Positions 55,201-64,000 of a stretch of DNA of 64,000 nt are shown in pieces. The DNA is from Desmodesmus armatus. Taxonomy: Eukaryota; Chlorophyta; Chlorophyceae; Sphaeropleales; Scenedesmaceae. The DNA is taken from contig VIIQ02000008.1 of the NCBI GenBank assembly GCA_007449985.2, positions 585,001 to 649,000 on the forward strand, given 5' to 3'. The translations under genes were made by a program, and so were the position numbers. Under the pieces are notes generated by a model, which was not told where the DNA came from, searched no databases, and was given only the letters and a program-made list of their open reading frames with translations. Within the stretch, counting starts at the first letter, position 1. Every line of letters starts with the position of its first letter.

Positions 55201-58200
55201 TCACTGCTGGCGGCCGCTGCTGGCCCTGATGTGGCAGGGGCAGCAGGTGATGTGCTGGGGCGGCTGGATGCAGCAGCGGCAGCAAGGAATGACTACCTGC
55301 AGCTGTTCAGGAGCCAGCAGCACTTCCCTGAGGTATGCAGGGGGGTGTGGTGCTGTGCCCCCCAACTCATAGGCCTGGCCATTGGCACATAAGCCTGGCC
55401 ATTGACCCAATCTAGCATTATCTACTGATAGACAAGAATAAACAAGGTACAGCTCAAGGGTGGAATGCTCCGAAGTCAGCGCTTTGTGATAGCCTGGCTG
55501 CTTGTGCAGGGTGTCCGGCTGTCATATGCACCTCCCTGTCCAGTGCTGCCATTTTGCCGTCAGTCTGTGCTGAATGTGTCGTGGTTGTGTAGTGGCCCCC
55601 TGTGTATATAAGTTCTTGCCTCGCCCTCGCCCTTGACACTACTGTATGAGCTGCACCTGTTCACTAAAGCACGTAGGATGACCTCGGCCCTGCCCGTGTG
55701 AGCTGAGCAAGGGTGGCCCAGGGTTTTAGATGAGCCACACAGCCTGACGGGGTGTTGTTGGTTGCAATAGATGCAATCTCCACCGCCATTTATGACGCAA
55801 TTCCCACCGCCAACTGTGGATGTTGGAGTGAATCACACCCGGCTGTGCCAAGCCTGTGCCTGCCTGCCTGCCTGTGTGTGCACATGTGTGTTGGTGTGCT
55901 GCAGGTGTTTGCATGTCGTGCCGCCGTTGCTGCAGCTGAGTCGCACCTGCAGGCCCTGCTGCCCCAGCTTGCCTCTACTGCTGGTGTGCGCAGCCTGAGC
56001 TACGTGTCCATTCAGAACCAGGGCAACTACCTGGTGGAGCTGCCTGCTGCACGCACCGACATACCACACGGCTGGCAGAAGGTGAGGGGGGACCAGCCTA
56101 CAGTACTACGGCACTCTCTTGGCGGGGGTAGCATGAGCTGAGGCTGTGCTTGGCTGTTGTCCAGCTGCCATCTGCCCTGACACCTGATGCACCAACAGGC
56201 CGCAGAACAGGCGGTATAGCCCCCCTGAGGTGTAGAGGGATCATTCCGATGCTGCTGCGCCACATGCCACGTGGAGATGACGTCATACTGTCTTTTCTTG
56301 CATTTCCTCAATCCAATGCCTGTGCACCCTCACTTCACTGTTTGAAGGTTGGGGTCGCAGTCGCACCCTGCTGTTCATCTTCAGAGCTTTACGCCCACCT
56401 TGGCGTGTCATTGACGTCTGCACCCCCCAAAGCTTCGTTCGTGTCGTGATGCGCTGCACTGTGGTGCATGCTGTGCTGTGCTGTGCTGTGCTGTCCTCAT
56501 CACCACCAGGTGTGTGCCACCAAGAAGGTCTGCCGCTACCACCCTGCAGAGGTGCAGCAAGGCATGGCTGCCTTAGCCCGGGCCCAGGAGCAGCTGCAGG
56601 CTGCGTGTGCTGCTGCATGGAGCCAGGCCCTCAGGTCCTTCACTGCCGCCCACCATGCAGCGTTCAGGGCAGCAGTGGATGCTGTGGCACAGCTGGATGC
56701 ACTGCATGCCTTGGCAGTGGTGGCCTCAACCCCTGGCTACTGCAGGCCGCAGGTAAGACTGGTCGAGCTTCTGGTAAGCCCAATCACTCCAACCATAGCT
56801 ACCTTGCACACGTGGACGTGCAGGCTGTGCCTGGGGAGTATCGTCCATCACCCAGCATCATCTGTAGCAATGCACGGCAGTGTCACCACTCCTTTGTGTA
56901 CACTACTACAAGTTACCACAAGTGAGTTACTAGATGGTTATAGCTGCCCACACTCCGGGTCTTGCTGTTGCTGTGTGTTGCTTTCAGTAATTGGATGTTA
57001 CACAGAACATCGCCCGTTTTGGGAGCCAACCAAAGGCTCATTGGGCAAAAGCAACTCTGAACCGAAACAAACTGCTTTCAGTAATTATCAGTAATTGGAT
57101 GTTACACTGAACACCGGCCGTTTGAGGAGCCAGCACAAGGCTCATTGGCCAAATCAACTTTCATTGTTGCAGTTTGTAGATGAGAGTGAGCCTCAGCAGC
57201 TGTGTGTTGTTGATGGCAAGCACCCCATGCTGGACATGGCCCTGGAGGGAGCAGCAGTGCCCAACAGCATGGACCTCACATGGGACAACACACGCGCAGC
57301 AGTAATCACGGGTGAGCTGAGCGCTGGTGACACTCACGCGCTGTTGGACAGAGCAATGCACACGCTGGTGTTTGTTTGGTCCGGTGCGGGTGCCTGGAGT
57401 GGCAGCAAGCTGGCATTCGTTCTGCTGTTGTGGCGTTGTCAGGTGACGTCAGGTGAAAACAACTGTTGTGAGCTCATGCCATAGTGTGCGGTGCCACTCT
57501 CCACTAGTGAGTGGCTGTGGTGGCTCAGTGTAGGTGTGTTGCTGTGTTGTGGCTGCAGGCCCAACATGGGTGGCAAGAGTGTGCTCATCAGACAGGCTGC
57601 ACTGACCATCATCATGGCACAGGTGGGGGCTGATGCTGCTGAAAGGGCGGCTAGGTAGGCCAGTAGCCCGCAAATGTTTGACTGAAGCCCGCAACTATTT
57701 GACTGACTCAACAGCGCAGGGTGCCTGGCATTCCTGCGTCATCCCTCTCCCACTTGAGTCCTGTCACACGCAAAGCATCATTACTGGCCCATTTAGTGAG
57801 ACTGCCTGTGCTAGTAACCTGTGTTGTATTGCGCTGGATCTCAGATCATCGCATTTCCCATTGCTATAATCTGCGTCCACACCAGTGTGTGCCCCACACC
57901 CATGCACACCACCTGGGGATCCCCATCACGCCCTCCCCCCCACCCCCATCCCGCGCTTGCCGCTGCTGCCTCTCCCCCCTCTCCTGCCGCCCCTCCTGCT
58001 GGCTGCAGCTTGGCTGCTGGGTTCCTGCGCGGCGCTGTGTGCTGAGTGTGTTTGATGGTGTGTACTGCCGCATGGGTGCCAGCGACTGCCTCATGCTGGG
58101 ACGCAGCACATTTGCTGAGGAGCTGGGGGAGGCATCACACATACTGGCAGCAGCAACTAACAGGTGCGGGGTGTGTGAAGACCCAGTGTGTGTTGACACG

Positions 58201-59074
58201 TGACTTGTGTGTAGGATAGTGCGGCACATTTTGTGGTCATTACATTAGTGTCAGTGTATACAGTTCCAGCGCTGGTGTCCACTTGTACCTGCTCCTAACA
58301 GTAGGGAGGCTGTGGACGCTGTGCCAACAACAAATGCCGCTGTGCCAATGGCCCCTCAAGGCTGATCTGGTAGCCCCCCCCCCCCCTTTCAGCCAACTCA
58401 CCTGGGGTTGATGTCTGTGGTTCATGGGTTGATGAGCGGTAATGCATGCCAACTTCCCTGCCGTGCCCTGCCCTGCCCTGTACTGCTGCTGTGCTCCAGG
58501 TCGTTTGTGATCATGGATGAACTTGGCAGGGGCACAGCCACACACGATGGGGTGGCTATTGCTTGTGCCACCCTGTCACACCTGGTGTGCCACACGCAGT
58601 GCCTCTCACTCTTTGTCACACACTACCCAGAGGTTGCAGCCCTTGCCAGCAGCAGCAGCAGCAGCAGGAGCCTGGAGCACCGCCCTGACGATGAGCAGCC
58701 AGGACCAGCCAGCTGCGATGGCACAGCTGCTGGTGCTGCTGCTGCTGCAGCAGCGGCTATGCCTGCAGCGGGCAGCGGTGGTGGCAGCAGCTGTGATGCA
58801 CCAGGGCAAGGGGCAGCTGGTGGATTGGCTGGCCATGTATCAGTGTACCATATGTCGTATGTGAGGCAGGACTCAAAGGGCCCTCAGCACGCAGCTGCAG
58901 AAGCTGCTGCTGCTGCGGTTGCGTCCGACAGCACCGGCCTGGAGGCTGCAGAAGCCCACCCAGCTGCTGCTGGGGCTAACGCAGGAGCAGCGCGGCCGGA
59001 CAGCCACGCTGTTGGTCCTGCAGCGGCAACAGCAGCAGCTGCTGCTGCAGCAGGGGTTGACAGCAGTGTGGTCA

Positions 59075-59114
<40 letters not shown>

Positions 59115-59932
59115 GGCTGACAGCATCCCTGTCATCACCTTCCTGTACAAGCTGGCAGAGGGAGCAGCGGATGAAAGCTTCGGTCTCAATGTGGCACAGG
59201 TGGGTGGACGGGCCCGGTGGACATGCAAGGGGAGGGGGGGGTGATGACATGTGCACACAGACGCATGAGCTCCTGTCCTGGTCTGTCATAAGGGCTGCTG
59301 TCAGGAACTGCGTGGACCCGGCCTTCATACAGCCAGGATGTGGCTGTACAACCGAGGTGCTTGCATAAAGCTGGCAGCTTGGCAGCGATGCGTCAGCTGG
59401 CCCGGCAGTCTTGCGGTGCTTTCAGCAACGGGCGGCAGTAGCCTGTGAGGGCCAGGAAAGATGCTAGCGGGTATGCATCACTACTGCAGCAGGCGCCACC
59501 CTGTCCCCTTGTTGGCACCTGGAAACCTGGAAACCTGGAAAACCTCATTGCTGCCGCTGTCATGATCATGTTGCTGTTACTTTGCAGATGGCTGGGCTTC
59601 CATCTTCTGTGGTGCAGCGTGCTGCAGTGGTGGCCAGGCAGCTGAAAGCAAGGCTGGACATGCAACAGCAGGAGCAGCAGATGCACCACCAGCAGCCTGG
59701 GCAACAGGTCAGCCATGGGCAAGCATCATCACCACCACCACAGCAGCAGCAGCAGCAGCAGGATGCAGGGCAGTTGGCGGCAGTGCCAGGTCTTGTGGCT
59801 CAGGCTTATGAGGCCCTCAAGGTGCTGCAGCAGGGGGACAGCCAGCTGAGTGATACTGACTTCAGCAGGCTGCAGCAGCTGCAGCATTCAGCAGCGCGGG
59901 TGCTGGCAGCAGACGGCAAGCAAAGCAGCTAG
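49993..59932 (+). CDS. MSH3: DNA mismatch repair protein MSH3 (two apparent frameshifts)
   Basis: MSH3 pairs with MSH2 (MutSbeta) to recognise insertion-deletion loops. Exons: 49993-50424, 50655-50761, 51184-51288, 51697-51832, 52291-53232, 53704-53852, 54454-54657, 55024-55332, 55905-56081, 56510-56752, 57173-57311, 57559-57622, 58009-58163, 58500-59199, 59588-59932; ~1400 aa. A PCNA-binding PIP box is at residues 16-23 (QPSIRNFF). MutS domain I begins at KYTPLEQQI, with [22 protein letters not shown] and [14 protein letters not shown], which favour MSH3 over MSH6. The ATPase has PNMGGKS (Walker A), [31 protein letters not shown] (Walker B), FVTHYPEV and FGLNVAQ. Ala/Ser/Gln-rich insertions (for example after FVTHYPEV) are unusually long. 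One base is missing at the 50761/51184 junction and one at the 57311/57559 junction, the latter inside Walker A. Confidence 0.93.
51944..51974. repeat. GGAGCC/GGCTC hairpin, MSH3 intron 4
   Basis: CCCT ... GGAGCC-aaacaa-GGCTC-at-AGGG: the same inner stem as at 47293 with a different but paired outer stem. Confidence 0.75.
52221..52279 (+). repeat. (CTG)n tract before an MSH3 3' splice site
   Basis: About 20 CTG units followed by gtgttgttcag and the exon at 52291. A shorter tract at 51663-51691 precedes the exon at 51697 in the same way. Confidence 0.95.
53195..53404 (+). repeat. Duplicated end of an MSH3 exon with its donor site
   Basis: The last ~38 bp of the exon ending at 53232 (gggcccagcactgaggcag through gaggcag|gtgagag) recur at about 53358-53404 inside the following intron, with two substitutions, so the intron contains a second usable-looking 5' splice site. 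Confidence 0.9.
53446..53520. repeat. 25-bp G-rich minisatellite, three units
   Basis: Units start with CGATTGGAAGGAGGGGGG at 53446, 53471 and 53496, in the MSH3 intron beside the duplicated donor. The G-runs could form quadruplexes. Confidence 0.9.
57012..57150. repeat. Two tandem GGAGCC/GGCTC hairpins in MSH3 intron 10
   Basis: At 57012-57046 the outer stem is GCCC/GGGC; at 57117-57150 it is GGCC/GGCC. Both enclose GGAGCC and GGCTC. Each sits in a ~100-bp tandem unit that begins ctttcagtaatt and includes ggatgttacac. Confidence 0.8.
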
Positions 59933-61435
59933 CATGCAGCCTGGGTGGGGCAGCAGCGCAATGAGCAGTGTTGGTTTGCGCTGGCATGTAGGGTGGTTGT
60001 CCTACGAGCAGCTTTGGCAGCTGAGCAGCGCTGATTGCTGCAGCAGAGCGCCGTCCGTGGTGGCAGCATCCTTGGAGGCAGTGTGCCTGTCCTGCCTTGG
60101 TGGGCAGGTTCACAATGGTCCACTGATTCAACAGGGCTGAGCCGTGGGCGGCTTGTGTGTTGTGCAGACCCTGTGCATCTATTGTGTGGCATGCCTGTGT
60201 GGATCCGCCAACCTCAACATGATAGTCTCAAGCGTCAATCCTTGGTGGCAACACCTTGCTATAGGCTCTGTTGCTGTGCGCCATGTCAGTGTGAGTGTTA
60301 TACAGCTATGACCACAAGCAAGATCAGTTCAATGTTACATGTCATGGTGTTTGTACTCCGCGCTGTACTTGCCCGCCTTGCCGCTCCTACCCTGACATCC
60401 ATCCCTCTGCCAAAGCCAATCACACTCGTGGGCCTGCACGGAAGACCCACACAACTCAAAGAGTGTACCTGTACTCTCCACACTTTCACCCCGTCCACCC
60501 CCACCACCATGTTCAGTCCGTTCAAAAAGCGCAACATGAGGGTTGCACACAACACCCACTAAGGGATGAAAGCCACGCAGGCGGCTGAAGCACACATGCC
60601 CTCTGCTGCTGGCAGCTGCAGCCACACAAGGTGGCAGCTGGGTCAATACAAGTCACATGCGGCGTCGCCAACACACCAACCATGCTGGAGTGCTAGTGTG
60701 TGAGACATACCACTGGCAGCACGGACATGCCGCTGCAGCACTGCAACCCTGCTCTACCCGTATCACACAGCTGCCTGCTAGCAGCAGTGCTTCACAGCAT
60801 GCCCAAAGAAGAAGATGTCTGACCACCAGTGGTGGTTGACGGCGCTACACACAGTACAACGGCAAGATGATCCAGCCAGTGCGCCGCACAGGGCCTTCAC
60901 TACACGGACGCCGGGATCCTTGTTCGACAGCCAACCTGCTGAACATAGGGCTCGGCACAAGCTGCAAATACCTGAACAGTACTCTTCAAACAAGCTTGCT
61001 GCTATACGCAGCCAGACAGCCAGTGTGTCTGCATATGTTTGGTTTCAAGTTTGCGTCAAACACAAACACACCCACCAGCTGCCTACCTGTTGGGGAAGGC
61101 GGCACCTGGGGGTGCATTCTCAGCGCTGGACAACCCCCGCGGTGACCAAGGGGCACACCCACACAGAGAGCCTCACCACCCTTTGCTAAGCACCAGCCCC
61201 AACGCAAGGTGGACCCGCACGAATGCAACCACAAGTGCAATCGACCCTCTGGTTATGAACGCACCGCAACGTAGCGCAGCATGTGCTGCGCGCCTTGTAC
61301 CTACTCCAGCCAGAGGCGGAAGCTGCTGCAGCTTCTGGTCACTGCTGGCTGCTGGCTGATTGGCCTGGGCCCCAGCATGCTTTTTTACTTCACCGCTCGT
61401 ACATCAGTCCTCGTCGGTGGGTAGCCAACCCTGAT
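59933..61435. other. Intergenic stretch
   Basis: The MSH3 3' flank and the 93-aa gene 3' flank converge here. No gene, RNA or mobile element is recognised. Confidence 0.5.
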
Positions 61436-62332
61436 TCAATGGCCAGGCCGTCCTCCACCCTGGTGTGCAGGCCCCTGGTACTTGGTGCCCTGCAGCTTGT
61501 TGAAGAGCACCTGCAGCAGCAACAAAGGAAAGGAAAAGGTTGTCAGTGGCAAACCCTGGCCTGGGCGCGCGCATGCATGCAACCCGAAGTGCCCTTCAGC
61601 CATCAACTCCCACTGAACACACTGCCAAGCAGCTTGCATAAGGTACGCCCTTGAGCTGGCAAAAGCTTATAGAAGTGTTTGCGGGCAGAGGGCAGAGGGC
61701 AGAGGACAAGCCTGCTGTCACCTGCATGAGCTCTTCCTCGTTGGATGAACGGTTCTTTGGTGCTGCTTGCTTCTGCGCGTGCAGCTGGTGGTGGTGGGCA
61801 TGGTGCCCTGATGCGGTCAGACTGCTGTTGCCATCTTCTGCCAGCTTGGCAACGCCTGCAAGCCAGCAGACAAGCAAGAGGGAAGAATGTTCACAGCTTG
61901 TGATGTGGGCAAACTTGTGCGGACCTCAGCTGGCTCTTCACGTCCAGCCGGTGGCTTGACGCGGGAGTGCAGAGATGCCAAACAACCCCGCTTCAAGCAG
62001 GCTGTCGAGCCGTAAGCAAACAAAGTGACATGCGAACGGCCATTGGTTCTGCCCACAGTGCGCATATACCGACTGACTGTGTCGGGACAGGTGTCCTTCC
62101 GTTCCTCGCTCTCACCTGCCAAGCTTCGCAGCGCATTGCGTCCACCAAAGTACCTAAACGCAAGTGTTCGACAAAACAGTGCAGATGAGCCAAACTGACG
62201 AGGGCCAACAAACCTGCACCTTCACAGCAGCAGCTGCTTCCCTCCGTTCACACGCACACACCAGTCTGCATTGCGGGCAGGCATAAGATGCACGTACCTG
62301 CTGATCAGCTGTAGCTCGTAGGCTCCTCCCAT
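61436..62332 (-). CDS. Small unknown protein, 93 aa, four exons
   Basis: Not recognised. Exons 62298-62332, 62116-62153, 61722-61855 and 61436-61510 have consistent phases (2, 1, 0) and good splice sites, so the model is credible despite its size. The first 25 residues (MGGAYELQLISRYFGGRNAL then RSLAG) could form an amphipathic helix. A middle part is His/Gln-rich (HHAHHHQLHAQ), followed by NEEELMQVLFNKLQGTKYQG and a Gly-rich end. There is no signal peptide or clear membrane segment. It is divergent from the F-box gene with ~370 bp between starts. The start at 62332 is the first ATG of the joined frame. Confidence 0.6.
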
Positions 62333-62705
62333 CTTGGCTTGGCCTTCAGCTTTGGAACAAGCCTTTCGAAATGAAAGCGAAACTGCTTTGGGATAGGTCG
62401 CGTGCGCATGCTACGTCTCTTTCGATGCTTTGGAAACCATGTGAGTAAGGGTTATATATCTTTATGGCTTTATAACAAGCACATGCGCACATGCGCACAT
62501 GTGCGCATGGGCCGGGATGAATCAGGTCCACCAGGAACGCAACTTACACCCATTGCACGATCAACATTCACTCTCAACTTGTTACAGCGATTTTGCTTCG
62601 TCACGTGCGAACACGGGTGTATGTCTTTTCCAAAGCGGATCTGCAGTTGTCAGCAACTGCCCCACCGCTGCTTGCAGTCCCATCAGCTACGACTGAGCAC
62701 CAGCA
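62333..62705. promoter_or_regulatory. Divergent promoter region with an 18-bp palindrome
   Basis: This separates the 93-aa gene (-) and the F-box gene (+). ATGCGCACATGTGCGCAT at 62491-62508 is a perfect palindrome within a cacatgcg-type tandem repeat. It is a candidate bidirectional binding site. Confidence 0.45.
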
Positions 62706-64000
62706 ATGGCCCTGTGCAGCTTGCCCGGTCATGCTTTGAGCTGCATCATGGCAAAGCTGTCCTGGGCAGACTGCCGGCGCCTTGCTGCCACCTGCTGTTG
62801 TCTGCAGCATCTGGCGCGTGACTCTGTGTCTGCTGTGCTTCTGTGCCAGCAGGTAGGCACTAGGGTCTCAACTTGGTTGTGTTGCCGCTTCATAATTGCT
62901 CGGTGTTGACAGCCAGCAGCTACAGTGTGATGCTTTGCTGGCCTGTTGCAGAACCTGGAGGAGGACTGTGCAGATGAGCCTGGGGCCTTCCCCTTTCCCC
63001 GCGCGCAGCAGCTGCACTTGTATGAGGTGTACCTGGATGCAGACTGTGTGCTTGAGTTGACCTCCACAGCGCCCCAGCTGCTACAAGGCCTGAAAGGCCT
63101 TCAGGTGTGCTGAGCTGGCTGAAGCAGCTTTGCTTCTTGGTGCCCTGCCACCAGTCTTGATATTGGCTCGTGGCTGTTAGTGCTGGATGCTATGCCATGT
63201 GTTGCTATCACTCACAACAGTGCCTACATAGTGCATGACATGCTACCACTGAGGTGGCACTGCATAAGGGCAAAAAGCATGGGCAGGTGTGTGCAAAGTC
63301 CCTTTTCACCGACATTCACCGATGATTACTTTCAGTCTGGCTGGGTTTGTGGCGCTACTGCTGCTGCACAGGTCACCAACCCCGCCCGGCTGGATGCAGA
63401 GGCGCTGCTGCAGCTGATCAGCAGCTGCCCTGGCCTCACACAGCTGTGTGCCAGGGGCCCCTGGCAGTGCAGCAGCAGCAACACGCTGCAGAGCAGCCAG
63501 CACGTTATGCCGCAGCAGCTGCAGGCTTTAGTTCTGCAGCGCAACAGCAACCTGAGTCCGGATCAACTCCTGGCGCTGCTGTCTAGACCTACTGCAGCTT
63601 ACGGCAGCGCCGATAGCGGGCTGGGCTTGCAGCAGCCCAGCTGCATGTGTGAAGGGCCGTGCAGCAGCTGCAGCAGCAGCAGATCTCTGCACCTGCCAAG
63701 CTGGTGCAGGGCTCTTGCAGCCAGCAGCAGCAGCAGCAGCAGCGAGCTGTGTGAAGGTGCCATGGCAGCTCATCGCAGCTGCTTACCCTGGCCCACCTGG
63801 CCCCACCTCACAGCACTTGACCTCACAGCCTGCCCCAAGCTTGGTGCCAGCCTGGAGTTTCTGGCATTGTGCCCTTCACTACAATCCTTATGCCTGCACA
63901 GCTGCTTCAAGGTGACTGACACGGTCCTGCACGACTTTGCCAAAGCACTGCACCCTAATGGCAGCAGCATGGACAGCAGCAGCTGGCAGGGCGGCCACCA
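62706..64000 (+). CDS. F-box / leucine-rich repeat protein, 5' part (runs off the window)
   Basis: A probable SCF ubiquitin ligase substrate receptor. Exons 62706-62852, 62952-63104 and 63372 onward (open to 64000) have phase 0 at both junctions. The F-box is at the N-terminus (residues ~6-40: LPGHALSCIMAKLSWADCRRL then AATCCCLQHLA). LRR-like segments follow: AQQLHLYEVYLDADCVLELTS, LLQLISSCPGLTQLCARG, LQALVLQRNSNLSPDQLLALL, LTALDLTACPKLGASLEFLA and LQSLCLHSCFKVTDTVLHDFA, the last with the cysteine-containing FBXL consensus. Ser and Cys runs from agc repeats interrupt the repeats. The substrate cannot be inferred. Confidence 0.85.

Noticed and set aside
1..64000. tRNA or rRNA genes
   Set aside because: No B-box (GGTTCGANNCC) with a plausible cloverleaf and no rRNA core sequence was noticed; a covariance search was not possible.

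Overview
The window is nuclear DNA from a green alga, most likely a chlorophycean. The evidence is a nuclear gene for the chloroplast ATP synthase gamma subunit with the redox cysteine pair, a plastid-type ABC1 kinase, short exons joined by many GT-AG introns, a TGTAA motif after AtpC, and heavy CAG/CTG, poly-Ala/Gln/Ser and poly-C/G content. Species cannot be read from the sequence. All gene models below were built by hand from reading frames, splice motifs and family knowledge; none was checked against transcripts or databases.

Layout. 1-4.4 kb: repeat-rich DNA with no firm gene and one doubtful Gln/Ser-rich ORF. 4.4-8.4 kb (-): RNase H1. 8.7-13.2 kb (+): AtpC, sharing a ~315 bp divergent promoter with RNase H1. 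14.4-15.5 kb (+): unknown Pro/Ala-rich protein with a hydrophobic tail. 18.3-26.8 kb (-): ABC1 atypical kinase of the SIA1/OSA1 type, with an amplified 3' end. 27.2-28.7 kb (+): UBE2T-like E2 ubiquitin-conjugating enzyme. 29.6-36.7 kb (+): ALWAYS EARLY/LIN9 (MuvB/DREAM subunit). 38.3-40.4 kb: divergent H2B (-) and H2A (+). 42.1-48.0 kb (-): secreted GH5 beta-mannanase. 48.6-49.0 kb (+): second H2A encoding the same protein. 50.0-59.9 kb (+): MSH3. 61.4-62.3 kb (-): small 93-aa protein. 62.7 kb to the end (+): F-box/LRR protein, cut by the window edge.

There is no operon logic. Several genes concern genome maintenance and cell cycle (RNase H1, UBE2T, LIN9, MSH3, histones), but this may be chance. 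Main oddities: seven apparent single-base losses in coding exons, mostly at G or C runs, which look like residual assembly errors; in-sense CTG tracts just before many 3' splice sites; partial tandem copies of exon ends inside introns; tandem repeats that copy the last codons and stop of the ABC1K gene with only synonymous changes; and a family of intronic hairpins with a constant inner stem and varying but still paired outer stems.
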